From Oligoflexus sp. (GTDB lineage Bacteria; Bdellovibrionota_B; Oligoflexia; Oligoflexales; Oligoflexaceae), in the NCBI RefSeq assembly GCF_035712445.1, contig NZ_DASTAT010000145.1, forward strand, positions 62,001 to 126,000: DNA of 64,000 nt, in the 5' to 3' direction. Positions 25,332 to 34,752 of this stretch are shown in pieces. Both the position numbers and the translations under genes were made by a program. Position 1 is the stretch's first letter. Every line of letters begins with the position of its first letter. The notes beneath the pieces are model-generated. The model did not search any database and was not told the DNA's origin. It worked only from the letters and a program-made list of their open reading frames with translations.

Positions 25332-26762
25332 CTATTGTCCAGAAAGCTCATCAATTTTAGCCTTGAGCGTCGTGGCATCCACAACCCCGTGAATTTCGAT
25401 TTCAGCACGCCTGTTCCAATGCGAGGTTGGATTCTGCGATTCCAGCAAAGCCGCGGTGCTTACGCCCATGCTTTTCACGCGGTCACTCGGCAGTCCTTCG
25501 TTGATAAGAATAGTGGCCTGACGCTCCCCGCGCTGTGTCGCCACGCGACGATTGATTTCGGCATTGCCTCGTGCGTCGGTGAAACCAGTTACAGTCAAAA
25601 ATTTCCATTGATCGTCGTGAGCTTTCAGCAGCTTGGCGAGTTCGATCAGAAAGCTTTTGCCTTTGGGTCCGACATCCACTTTTGATTTATCCATAGTCAA
25701 GGTCTCAAGTCGCAGACTGATGGTTGTGGCGCTGCGTTTGCTCGCAATCTGTGTCTCGATGCCCCTGAGTCTGCCCATCGAGCGACCAGACAGGAAGATA
25801 TCGACCCTTTGCCGGGACAAGGTGTCTCCCTCACCCCTGGGAGTTTCTGCTATGCCCAGGCGTTCCCCATTGATCCCCTGAGCAAGGAAGAAATCGTAGA
25901 CGGATTTTGCCCTCTTCCCGCTCAAGTCGGCACCATAGAGTTCAGTTTCGGTGTTTTCCGCGTAGCCTATGATCGACAAGCGGGTCCAGGCATCAGCTTG
26001 CTCCTTCAGTATGTGTGCGAGGCCACCCGCATAGGTCTGCAGTGAGGTCGGTAACTCCGCTTCACCCAGAGGAAAGATCAGCACGCCACTGCCGATGGCC
26101 AAAGTCTCTTCCGCGACCTGTGGGGCTGACTCAGGAATCGGTTCCGGGGCAGACACGGCTACAGGAGAGGACTTCAAGGGTTCTGCTGCTGCCGTTTGAC
26201 CAAGCTCCAGCAGGATACCCAAACCATAGCTGCTGCGATTCTCGCGGTAGAATTTATTGTTGAGGTCCCAGGCATAGCTGGCTTCCAGGTAAGGGCTCCA
26301 GGCACCACCCACAGGAAATCGCAGGTGAACGATGGGGGCAAGCCGAGCGACGGTTTGAATGGATTCAGTATCTTCGTAGCCCAAACTGGATCCTTTGCCT
26401 GTGGATATGTCACTGACGAGGCCAGCGTGCAGATACGGTTCAACACCAGGAATGGGATAAAGATAGCCGAGTTTTATGAGGATATCGGAAACTTCGACTT
26501 CCTGGCTTCTATCATAGTTTTCCCCTGTGGCCTGCCCGCCTCTGAAGCCAATTCCATATTGCAGGTATCCTTGACCAAGAGGCGAATAACCGCCGAGCGC
26601 GAGGGAATAGCCCGAGCCTTCCTTGTCGACCTCAAGCGCATCGGTGGTCTTGAGTGAATACCGATCATAGGTTGAAAGGAGGAAAAGCTTGGAGCTTGCG
26701 TCTTTGTCTTCAGCAAAAATGGGCGCCGAAGACAGTAAACTGAGGAAGAACCACTTTCTCAT
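25332..26762 (-). CDS. OmpA-family outer-membrane protein with two OmpA-like domains
   Basis: The protein is 476 aa with a signal peptide (MRKWFFLSLLSSAPIFA). Residues about 25-200 alternate like a small outer-membrane beta-barrel (YLQYGIGFRG, PYLEASYAWD). A short Pro/Glu-rich linker (SAPEPIPESAP) follows. Two OmpA-C-like peptidoglycan-binding domains come after it: about 225-335 (IGYAENTE, SGKRAKSVYDFF, RQRVDIFL) and about 355-465 (TGFTDARGNAEINRRVATQRGE, NRRAEIEI). Having two is unusual. The protein probably anchors the outer membrane to peptidoglycan. It is upstream of, and probably co-expressed with, the FN3/LamG lipoprotein. Confidence 0.87.
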   Translation of the reverse strand: MRKWFFLSLLSSAPIFAEDKDASSKLFLLSTYDRYSLKTTDALEVDKEGSGYSLALGGYSPLGQGYLQYGIGFRGGQATGENYDRSQEVEVSDILIKLGYLYPIPGVEPYLHAGLVSDISTGKGSSLGYEDTESIQTVARLAPIVHLRFPVGGAWSPYLEASYAWDLNNKFYRENRSSYGLGILLELGQTAAAEPLKSSPVAVSAPEPIPESAPQVAEETLAIGSGVLIFPLGEAELPTSLQTYAGGLAHILKEQADAWTRLSIIGYAENTETELYGADLSGKRAKSVYDFFLAQGINGERLGIAETPRGEGDTLSRQRVDIFLSGRSMGRLRGIETQIASKRSATTISLRLETLTMDKSKVDVGPKGKSFLIELAKLLKAHDDQWKFLTVTGFTDARGNAEINRRVATQRGERQATILINEGLPSDRVKSMGVSTAALLESQNPTSHWNRRAEIEIHGVVDATTLKAKIDELSGQ

Positions 26763-27051
26763 CCAGGATTCCCTATCACAAGAGATGTTCAGCCGCGCGC
26801 CTCGTGAATGTTTCTCGTAAGAGAGCGTCACGCGTTGGCGGCTTTTCCCGCTTCATTTTTGGCAGCTATAATAGGCTAAGATTACCATGACCGGACTTCG
26901 CTAGACAACGCTTCCAGTATGGGATTGAGCGGCCTAGGATGTTCGGCCTAGGCTGAAGAATCTGCGGTCCGTAAAAATTGATTTGTCTGAGGAGAGGACT
27001 TCTTAATTCAAGGCGCGGTCTTGAACGATCGAACGCGCCAGCGAACCGAAT
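26763..27051. other. intergenic region with repeated GCGGCCTAGG-like words
   Basis: CGGCCTAGG occurs twice in close succession (about 26931 and 26947). It lies upstream of the OmpA-family gene and downstream of the ELWxxDGT gene. No hairpin with a T-run and no ORF with an RBS is visible. Confidence 0.3.
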
Positions 27052-28725
27052 TCAAAGGTTCGATCCAGTAGAACCTGGATTGATGTCTTTCACCAAAACG
27101 GTACCGGCCGTGGTGCCATCAGACTTCCAAAGTTCGGAGCCATACTCCAGGCTGGTGACACGAAAGTAGACATGAGTTCCATCGTAGGCGAAAATACTGG
27201 GAATACCGCCTCCACTGCCTTGGATATCCTTAAGCAAGACGGTCCCTTCGCTTGTGCCATCACTCACCCAAATCTCAGTCCCGTGAGCGGCATCGGTTGC
27301 GGTCAAAAAGAGCTTGTTGCCTGTCACCACTTTGATTGAGGGAGAGCCGTCCGTCGCACCCTCATAGATATCTTTTACCAGAACAGTTCCGGCCTCGGTG
27401 CCATCCGTTTTCCAAAGCTCAATTCCATGAGTTGCGGTTTTGGCACTGAAATACGCAAAACCGCCCATGATGGTTATCGGACCAGGACTGGACCCAGTGG
27501 CTCCAGCAGCGATGTCGTTGAGCATCACGGTACCTGCCGCAGTCCCATCGCTTTTCCACATTTCAAGACCGTTGACTCCATCATCCGCTGGAAAGAGCAG
27601 GGTGTTACCTAAAACAGCAAGCGTGCTATCAATAACGCCGGACGTAACGCCACGATCGATCTCCTTGATCACGCTTGTTCCCGCTTCGGTGCCATCCGTT
27701 TTCCACAGTCTTTTGATTTGATGGGGTGAACTAAACTCCAGGAAATATGCGCTATCACCCATGCCTACTACTTTACCAGGGTAGCTGCTATCGGTCCCTG
27801 CCACCACATCCTTCACAAGAACAGTACCGGCGTCCGTACCATCACTGGTCCAAAGCTCAGTGCCATGAGCGGCATCATCGATGTTGAAATAAAGGCGATC
27901 CTTGGCGACAGCGAGGTTGCCTGGACCCCCACCATTACTGCCAATATCTTTAACCAATCCCGTTCCATTTGCCGAACCATCGGTCTTCCACAGTTCAAGT
28001 CCATGGGTGCCATCATTGAAGGCATAGTAAAACTGTGAGTCCAGCTTCACGAACTTCAGATTTGCATTGGCTGATACCACATTCCCGGTATTATAGAAGA
28101 TTGACGTGCCGTCGCCGGTTCCATCACTTCGCCAGAGCTGGGTTCCGGTATCACTGCCTTTGGCTAAAAAATAGAGCTGGTTTTGAATCGTGTGGGACAT
28201 GAAAGTATTGTATGGCGCCCAGGGACTGGCTGCTGAATTCACTTCATGCAAGAACGTTGTCCCTGCTTCCGTCCCATCGGTCCGCCACAGACCGCGTTCA
28301 CCGCTTGTACCGCTGTTCGCATAGAATACGAGAATTTTTTTACATTCAATGGCCACATCGCTTGGATTTTCTTTGACTGTTCCAGATCCGTTCGTGATCG
28401 AACATTCATTCAACAAGGAATCGACCCATTGACCGTCCAAGCTATCAATGGCTACTGCATAGCTGTCACCTTCCTTCAGGACAGCCGCAAAAGTGAAATT
28501 ACCGTCTTCTGTGAGCGTCAAGGATTCCGATTCATTGAGATTGAAAGTCAGACTCGCGCCCGGCAAGAGACCACTCACAGTACCCTTCAAAGTATAAGTG
28601 GGAGCGAGCGTCTCTGCCCCGGCCGTGGCTGCGGCAGTGTTGGTCTTCTTCTTCTTCTTCTTCAAACAGGCGCTGCTATTCCACGCCAAAGTCATCATCA
28701 AAAGAGCGAGCCTGGGCTTTTTCAT
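27052..28725 (-). CDS. ELWxxDGT-repeat lipoprotein
   Basis: The protein is 557 aa. A signal peptide ends at SSACL, followed directly by six Lys in a row encoded by a run of AAG triplets, an unusual start for a mature lipoprotein. Residues about 45-125 form a small beta-rich module (GTVSGLLPGASL). The rest holds nine copies of the ELWxxDGT motif (for example LWRTDGTEAGT, ELWKTDGTEAGT, EIWVSDGTSEGT) spaced about 45-50 residues, predicting a beta-propeller. The family is extracellular and has no proven activity; adhesion or ligand binding is a guess. It appears monocistronic. Confidence 0.88.
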   Translation of the reverse strand: MKKPRLALLMMTLAWNSSACLKKKKKKTNTAAATAGAETLAPTYTLKGTVSGLLPGASLTFNLNESESLTLTEDGNFTFAAVLKEGDSYAVAIDSLDGQWVDSLLNECSITNGSGTVKENPSDVAIECKKILVFYANSGTSGERGLWRTDGTEAGTTFLHEVNSAASPWAPYNTFMSHTIQNQLYFLAKGSDTGTQLWRSDGTGDGTSIFYNTGNVVSANANLKFVKLDSQFYYAFNDGTHGLELWKTDGSANGTGLVKDIGSNGGGPGNLAVAKDRLYFNIDDAAHGTELWTSDGTDAGTVLVKDVVAGTDSSYPGKVVGMGDSAYFLEFSSPHQIKRLWKTDGTEAGTSVIKEIDRGVTSGVIDSTLAVLGNTLLFPADDGVNGLEMWKSDGTAAGTVMLNDIAAGATGSSPGPITIMGGFAYFSAKTATHGIELWKTDGTEAGTVLVKDIYEGATDGSPSIKVVTGNKLFLTATDAAHGTEIWVSDGTSEGTVLLKDIQGSGGGIPSIFAYDGTHVYFRVTSLEYGSELWKSDGTTAGTVLVKDINPGSTGSNL

Positions 28726-29007
28726 CTGTCACATCCTAAGTGCAATGATCGTCTCGAATTCAGGCTTTGATTCGGCAGCATGGGCCAAACCTTGAGCCAT
28801 TGACGATCATGCACGCAAGATTTGAGAGTATAATTTCAATCGACTCCCTTGATTTTGTGCAGCAGCTATTTATACGAAGTTAAAAGTAGAGCAAGACCAC
28901 CCAAAGCCTAGCCCGAAAGGCCTAAGCCGTCTTTGAGGAACCCATGCAGGCTTCATTTCATGCATTCCTTTGAAAGGTCAGCGGGGCGGGAAACGGTTCG
29001 TTCGTGA

Positions 29008-30009
29008 TCAATGACAGCGGGCCCTGAGCGGCGCCCGCAGCGAACGCATGCTCAAGAGCAAAACACTGGATAGAATACATACAGCCGAGATCACATAGCT
29101 TGGCTTGATCGTCTCACCCAGAACGAAGTAGGAAACAGTGGATCCGATCAGGGTCTGCAGGCAGATAAAGCCACTGACCGTGCTCGCCGGCAAATGTTTC
29201 AAAGTCCAGAGATTCAAGAAATAATTGATGACCGTAGGGCCGAGGACGATAAAGCCGAGGGTTCCGATCAGCTGGGGTGTGAATCCGCTGACGACTGGAG
29301 TGCTGTCCATGGGGGCCTCCTTTAAAAAGAGGCTCACGATGGACCCGTTAGGATCCTGCATGAGCTGCCAGATCCAGCTTCCCAACAAGAGCAGAGCGAA
29401 CCAAACGACAGCGGCCCCGAACATGCGGCTCGTGAATTCCACCGCGGACTGCCGGCCCACATAATCGCGCGAGATGACGAGATAGAAAGCGTAAACAGCA
29501 GCGGATACGAGGCACAGGGCGTTCCCCAGAAAGATCGAGGCGTCCAGCTTTTCGATCATGTGCAAAAGCCCTTCACCAAAAAGCAAAAGAACGCCCATGC
29601 CGCCCAGAAGAAGGGTGATGGCCTTGCTCCATTCGAAGCTCTCGCGTTTCAAAAGAATGGCGAAGCCGTAAGTGAAAAGTGTGATGGAAGGAACGACGAC
29701 GACCGTGGCTATGGCGGTGGTGTGGGTCAGAGCGAGGATCAGAAGGAACTGATTCAACGCGATGCCGAGGAGCGAGAGCATGAAGTAGACTTTCGCGGGC
29801 GTTTTCGTTCCGACGCCTGATCCCGTCTTGCGGCTTGACCATAATTTATAAAAGACAAAGAACAAACTCGCACCGAGCACCGTGCGAATTCCAAAGAGCG
29901 CCAGTGGAGTCAGGGTATTCAACGCCAGTTTTTGCGCGACCGGGAGTATTCCAAAATTGAGCTGCACGAGCATCAGGGCAAGAAAGGCAAGCGGCATAAT
30001 CGTGACCAT
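29008..30009 (-). CDS. EamA/DMT-family transporter
   Basis: The protein is 333 aa with ten hydrophobic helices arranged as two EamA repeats (about residues 5-150 and 165-320). Typical features are the loop TPLALFGIRTVLG after helix 1, and LPASTVSGFICLQTLIGS with VSYFVLGETI near the end of the second repeat. Such proteins export or exchange small metabolites across the inner membrane; the substrate is unknown. The RBS is weak, and ATG 29997 is an alternative start. It is divergent from the lipoprotein gene at 30234. Confidence 0.88.
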   Translation of the reverse strand: MVTIMPLAFLALMLVQLNFGILPVAQKLALNTLTPLALFGIRTVLGASLFFVFYKLWSSRKTGSGVGTKTPAKVYFMLSLLGIALNQFLLILALTHTTAIATVVVVPSITLFTYGFAILLKRESFEWSKAITLLLGGMGVLLLFGEGLLHMIEKLDASIFLGNALCLVSAAVYAFYLVISRDYVGRQSAVEFTSRMFGAAVVWFALLLLGSWIWQLMQDPNGSIVSLFLKEAPMDSTPVVSGFTPQLIGTLGFIVLGPTVINYFLNLWTLKHLPASTVSGFICLQTLIGSTVSYFVLGETIKPSYVISAVCILSSVLLLSMRSLRAPLRARCH

Positions 30010-30233
30010 TTCGCGGAAAGTTAGTTGGCCTGAAAGCCAAGTCTATCAGGCACAAGCATGGTCCTTCTACTCCCATTGATGGCTCCTTGCAAGAGGCGAA
30101 AGATGCAGCCGCTGGGGACTGAAAACCCCTGGACATGATTTATGTTTCCGGGTGTACAGAGGCAAATTCGATTGACATCCCACCCCGGCCCGGGGCCAAA
30201 TGATGGGAACATCGTCCTTGGAAAGGAAGCACC

Positions 30234-30938
30234 ATGCGCGCGTCGATCCTGGTCCTTTTCTGGCTTTTCCTGTCGAGCTGCCGTCATGTGGATCTTCTCG
30301 ATGCCCGTCCCGAAAAAGCTGGCATGGATGCAGGCGTCAGCTGGCATAAGGATCTGCAAAAAAACCGGCCGCATTGCGCCGGGGTGCTGGACATCCGGGG
30401 TACCGACACCTGGTCCAGCCGTGTTCTGCGTTGGTTCACGCCCCTGAGCGAGAACCACAGCCCATTTCAGTTGCAAGAGGCTGGCGCAAACAGCGCCGTC
30501 AACCTCCCTGGTCAATCGCCCTTTGTATTGAAGGATAGTGAACTGAGCGGATGGGATCGCATCTATGTGGAGTCGCTGCGACTTTACGTGACTCTGCCAC
30601 AGGCCATAGCCGCCGCGTATAATCCCGTCTATCTTGGCGAGAAGACTCTCGGCACAGAAACGTTTGCGGCGTTTTTCTTCACTCTGAAACCTGGAGATTG
30701 GAACGACCCATCTTTGGACCAGTATATCGCCTATTATCCCAAAGGCTCACCGAAGCTCACACTTGTGCAATTCACTTATCGCGACCTGAGCCGCTCCTAT
30801 GTCGGCTGGTTGCGTTATGGGCCGGACAAGGCTTTCGCTGCCTTCCCCTACCCGTCCTCTGTCAGCATACTTGATGATAGCGACGCGCACGAGGCGGTTC
30901 ATACCGTGGAGATCAATTCCATGACCTGCCTGCCATGA
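30234..30938 (+). CDS. putative lipoprotein of unknown function
   Basis: The protein is 234 aa. AAGGAAG precedes the ATG. The signal ends at FLSSCRH, so it is a probable lipoprotein. The mature part is rich in aromatic residues and beta-type alternation (YIAYYPKG, GWLRYGPDKAF) and contains two further Cys (PHCAGV, MTCLP) that could pair. No domain is recognised. It converges on the decayed histidine kinase with two bases between their ends, so it is unlikely to be functionally tied to it. Confidence 0.68.
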   Translation: MRASILVLFWLFLSSCRHVDLLDARPEKAGMDAGVSWHKDLQKNRPHCAGVLDIRGTDTWSSRVLRWFTPLSENHSPFQLQEAGANSAVNLPGQSPFVLKDSELSGWDRIYVESLRLYVTLPQAIAAAYNPVYLGEKTLGTETFAAFFFTLKPGDWNDPSLDQYIAYYPKGSPKLTLVQFTYRDLSRSYVGWLRYGPDKAFAAFPYPSSVSILDDSDAHEAVHTVEINSMTCLP

Positions 30939-30940
30939 TT

Positions 30941-32363
30941 TCAGGCTGCCAAAGGCAGATCTATGATGAAATGCGTATGACCCTCGCGTCGTTCATAAGA
31001 AAGTTCGCCCTGCATGGATTGAACAATGCCGTGGCTACGGCTTAGACTTAAACCAGCGCCTTCACCGACCGGCCTTGTCGTAAAAAAGGGCTGAAAAAGA
31101 TGGGTCTGGAGATCCGGAGGCACACCCGGACCGCTATCCTGAATCGTCAGTCGCACCCGGCTGCCGCTGGAGCTGTCACGTTTCTTCAAATGCACCACGA
31201 TTTTTTTCTCGGGGACTTCATCCAGGATATCAATGGCATTATCGAGCAGCATCAGGATCACTTCCATGCTGCGAGCTTCCGACCCCATCACCTGATAGGA
31301 TCTTGTATCGAGATCCAGTTGCAGCTGGATACCGCGGTCCTTCATTCTTTGGTCGCAGAGGGACAGCGCTTTCTGAACAGCATCGGCCAGGGAGAAAGAG
31401 TCCCGCTCGGATACGTCATCATCCTGCGAAAAAGAGCGCAGGGCATTCACAATGAAGGCAATGCGATCAGCACGCTCAGCTGCATCAGCGCCACGAGGAG
31501 CCCGGAGCAGGACATCAAAGCCAGAGCCAGGCCCACCCAACGCTGTCGGAGTTTGATATGAAGAAACTCAGCAACGAAGAGCGGGGCCACGATGTGAACC
31601 ATGGAGGGCGTGGCATAAGGGAAGTTATGAAAGACCTTCGGCAGGCGGTACCAGAACACCGAGTAATAGGCCGATGAAAAGCACATGGCCAGCGTGATAC
31701 AGCCCACGACAGCGAGGTAGTAAAGATAAACCTTATCCCGCACCGAAAAATAAAGGCTGAGGTTATGAAAGAAAAGAGCCAGAGCGAGGCCGAAGTAAAG
31801 CCCATAAGCTGCGAGGTAAATCCAGTCCAGCTGGCTCTGGGCGTCCTCGGACTTAAAAGAAAGTGGCTATCCTCAAGGCTCTTCGACTGCATGCGCAAGA
31901 GCACAGTATGAACAGCACCCGGCGGGACATCCAGCCGAATTCCAGAAAGATTCAGTTTCAGATCACGGCCCGACCAGGGAGAAAAAGTGCCGTTGGCCAC
32001 CTTCTTCACAAGCTGTCCGTTCGCATCGTAGACAAAGAAATCGGCTATCGTCGGCGACGCATAGGCCAGCGACAAGATCTTATGGGACGTTTGCGTGTCC
32101 TCATTCTGAAAGCGCGCCCGCAGCCATATGATATCGTCGCCGTAAGGCCAGGATTTTGGGTTCGGCGTCCAGTTCTCGTCACTCTGCTTCAACATTTCAG
32201 GGTCAAGGGCAACGCCCCTCTCTTCAATCTGAGAGACGAAGGCATCACTGACGTCCACTGTTTCAGACATCGAAGACAAGGCGAAAGGAGCTGCTGACCC
32301 GCCCTGGGCTGGCAGAAGGAGAAGACTTAAAATAGAGAGAAATTTCTTTAAAAACCAGCTCAT
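30941..32363 (-). pseudogene. decayed 7TMR-DISM sensor histidine kinase
   Basis: Three fragments in different frames make up one gene. The first (32363 down to about 31858) has a signal peptide and the 7TMR-DISM extracellular domain (DIIWLRARFQN, PTIADFFVYD). The frame then breaks at a run of four A (31855-31858): one extra base restores a continuous reading into the membrane helices (LDWIYLAAYGLYFG). The helices run to about 31450 in the second frame and stop. The third frame (to 30941) carries the HATPase domain with N box LDNAIDIL, G1 DSGPGVP, F box PFFTT and G2 GEGAGLSL. The last helices and the phospho-accepting His helix are missing, so a deletion is implied besides the frameshift. Confidence 0.82.
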
Positions 32364-32534
32364 GGATCTGGTTTCGGAAAGCAGCAAGGAAACTTAAGGG
32401 AGGCTTCGATGCCGGCCTTGGGATTCTTTCCTGGCCGTATATCTTGATCTCATTTCACGGAGGGTGTTTGTGGAAGTCGGCGAAGCGTCTTAGAATGGAA
32501 AGATATCCTGAACTCCTTACAATTGAGACACGTT

Positions 32535-34694
32535 ATGAAGCTGCCATCATGGGTAGGCACGGTTCTTATTCTGGTATCAGCCCCGCAGCTTTTGGCCGAA
32601 ACTTCGCCGCTTGAACTGGCTCCTCTCGCACCCAACGCCGCAGCCGATATTCTTCACAACGAAGAGGTCTGGCAGGCCGCCCAGGCCTTTGAACTCACCT
32701 ATTCCGTCATCGATCACGCCAAACCCCGTTTTCGAACAGTCTATAAAATGGTTTATGATGCCGACGCGCTTTACTTTGAAATCATGTCCTATGATGATGA
32801 CATGAGTCAGGTGCGGCGAAAATATGGATTGCGTGATCAGCCCATGAGCGAAGATGATGATCGTGTTTCCGTCATGATAGACCCGACGGGACATCGAAAG
32901 TTTGGCCAGCTGATCGGTGTGAATGCGGCCTGCGTTCCCTATGATGCTGTGATCGACGAAGTGAATTCCTATCTCGATATCGCCCCGCAGTTCACCTTCA
33001 CGGCAGAATGCGAATCGCTGCCGGACGGGTGGCGGGTGCGTATGAAGTTGCCATTCCATGAGCTGAAATACAAGACCAGCCCCACCGTCATCACGCTTCT
33101 GGTGGAGCGGCGCTATTTGCGGGAATCATTCGGGCTTCTGACATCGAGCCCTTTGGAATATTTTGGATCCTGCATTCTTTGCAAAGCCCAGCAATTTACC
33201 TTGACCCCTCCGCCCAAGCAGAATCATATCAAGGCTGTCGTTGAGGCGTTCGCCAGCCGCGAGGACCAAGGCGGCGAACGGCGCAACCGTGAGAATCTGG
33301 GCGTCACGGTGAGCCTTCCTTTGGCCGCCGGCACCCGGCTGGATGGAACATGGCGGCCCGACTATTCCCAGGTGGAAGACGACAGTCCCTACCTGCAGGC
33401 CAACAGTCCCTTCCCCTTGCCGAAGAGAGAAAAACGCCCCTTCTTTTTGGAAGGCAATGATATTCTCTTTGCTCCTCTTTTTTCCAGTGCCCAAAGTCGA
33501 TCCATCGTTTCGCCGACCTATGGGCTAAAGCTTCTGAGCCGGCATGAGCATTATAAAGTCTTCGCGCTGGCCGCAGGGGATCAGTCCCAGGTCTATCGCC
33601 TGCGACCCGGCACCTATCAGTCGGAGTATGTGGAAGCCAGGACCACATCACAGAACATCATGACCCGCGGCAGTTGGAATGCCGATGAACATTTGACTCT
33701 TGGACTTGGTTTCAATGGGAAGCAGGAGAAGGATCTTTATGAGAACGCTGTCGGCAGCGCTGATCTTACTTATAAATTCAATGCAACCCATCGGGTGACC
33801 GCGCAGTTCTTGAGTTCCCGTACTGAAAACAAGGCAGATGGCGTGTTGGACGCCTACGAGGAGAAGGGCCGGGCGCAAGCCATCGCCTATGATTATAGTG
33901 GCGACCAGACCATGTTCAATATCGCCGGCAAACGCACGGAGGCCGGCTTCGTCAATGACCTCGGCTTCATGCCGGAGCGTGGAACGCAGGAACTCAATTT
34001 TTTTGGATCCTGGAGCACCCAGTTGAAAAAGCCGGAATGGATGCTGTCCGACCTTCTTTTCAACATCAATGGTGCTCGCAGATATGAAGATGAATCCAAA
34101 GCCCTGATGGCATCGAGCGTGGCCCTGGAAGCCGTTTATGAAACGGATCACTGGATGACCTTCTACTATGCCTGGGCACCCCGGGACATCCAGCGGGTGG
34201 ACTTCGGCGGCGAGCTCCACGAAGGTAACGCTCAGAAAGCGGGTTTCACTCTAAGGCCACCGCGCTATCTATCATTACTGGAATGCAGCTACCTCTGGGG
34301 GCATGCGACCGTCTACAGCGAAGATTCACTGGGCCGCAATCGCAAGACCAGCTGCCGGATCGGGGTCAGCCTGGGTCTGCATGTGTCTCTGGAATATGCG
34401 CATGATCATGACAATTATCAGATCGAAGCTCTTGATCATGGCCTGGATGAAAGGGTGCAGAACGGAATTCTGCGCGTCTTCTTCAGTCGCAATCTTTTCA
34501 TGCGGATAACAGCCCAGCAAAGCAAAATCACTGATTATGCTGAGGTCGTCGAACAGAAGAGCCTGTCCTGGGTTCTTGGCTATCAGAATATCGAAGGCCT
34601 GTCGGCCTATTGTGGTGTGAATCAGATCCGTCCTGAGGTTCAGGAAGATCCTGTTTCGCGGGAATACTTCGCCAAACTGAGCTTCACTCTTTAG
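32535..34694 (+). CDS. DUF5916 outer-membrane protein with CBM9-like N-terminal domain
   Basis: The protein is 719 aa with a signal peptide (LILVSAPQLLA). Residues about 40-210 match the CBM9-like domain of this family (VYDADALYFEI, DDRVSVMID, RVRMKLPFHEL). From about 225 the DUF5916 barrel begins, with the near-diagnostic DYSQVEDD and FFLEGNDILF; the rest alternates like beta-strands up to a terminal aromatic-type strand (YFAKLSFTL). It is likely an outer-membrane protein that binds or takes up a carbohydrate-like ligand. ATG 32535 is used rather than an upstream TTG. It converges on the leu operon terminator. Confidence 0.85.
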   Translation: MKLPSWVGTVLILVSAPQLLAETSPLELAPLAPNAAADILHNEEVWQAAQAFELTYSVIDHAKPRFRTVYKMVYDADALYFEIMSYDDDMSQVRRKYGLRDQPMSEDDDRVSVMIDPTGHRKFGQLIGVNAACVPYDAVIDEVNSYLDIAPQFTFTAECESLPDGWRVRMKLPFHELKYKTSPTVITLLVERRYLRESFGLLTSSPLEYFGSCILCKAQQFTLTPPPKQNHIKAVVEAFASREDQGGERRNRENLGVTVSLPLAAGTRLDGTWRPDYSQVEDDSPYLQANSPFPLPKREKRPFFLEGNDILFAPLFSSAQSRSIVSPTYGLKLLSRHEHYKVFALAAGDQSQVYRLRPGTYQSEYVEARTTSQNIMTRGSWNADEHLTLGLGFNGKQEKDLYENAVGSADLTYKFNATHRVTAQFLSSRTENKADGVLDAYEEKGRAQAIAYDYSGDQTMFNIAGKRTEAGFVNDLGFMPERGTQELNFFGSWSTQLKKPEWMLSDLLFNINGARRYEDESKALMASSVALEAVYETDHWMTFYYAWAPRDIQRVDFGGELHEGNAQKAGFTLRPPRYLSLLECSYLWGHATVYSEDSLGRNRKTSCRIGVSLGLHVSLEYAHDHDNYQIEALDHGLDERVQNGILRVFFSRNLFMRITAQQSKITDYAEVVEQKSLSWVLGYQNIEGLSAYCGVNQIRPEVQEDPVSREYFAKLSFTL

Positions 34695-34718
34695 GAGCCG
34701 CCAGGGCTTAACCTCGCG

Positions 34719-34746
34719 AAAAAAGGTGGAACCGAAGTTCCACCTT
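34719..34746 (-). terminator. intrinsic terminator of the ilv-leu operon
   Basis: On the minus strand AAGGTGGAA (34746-34738) pairs with TTCCACCTT (34731-34723) around CTTCGG, an extra-stable UUCG-type loop, followed by a T-run (T6 at 34724-34719). It lies just after the leuB stop at 34753. In the other direction it lacks a T-run. Confidence 0.93.
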
Positions 34747-34752
34747 CCTGCA

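Noticed and set aside
30941..31540. Stand-alone small ATPase-domain protein
   Set aside because: Its N-terminus is an out-of-frame reading of membrane helices and it has no RBS; it fits the end of the broken histidine kinase.
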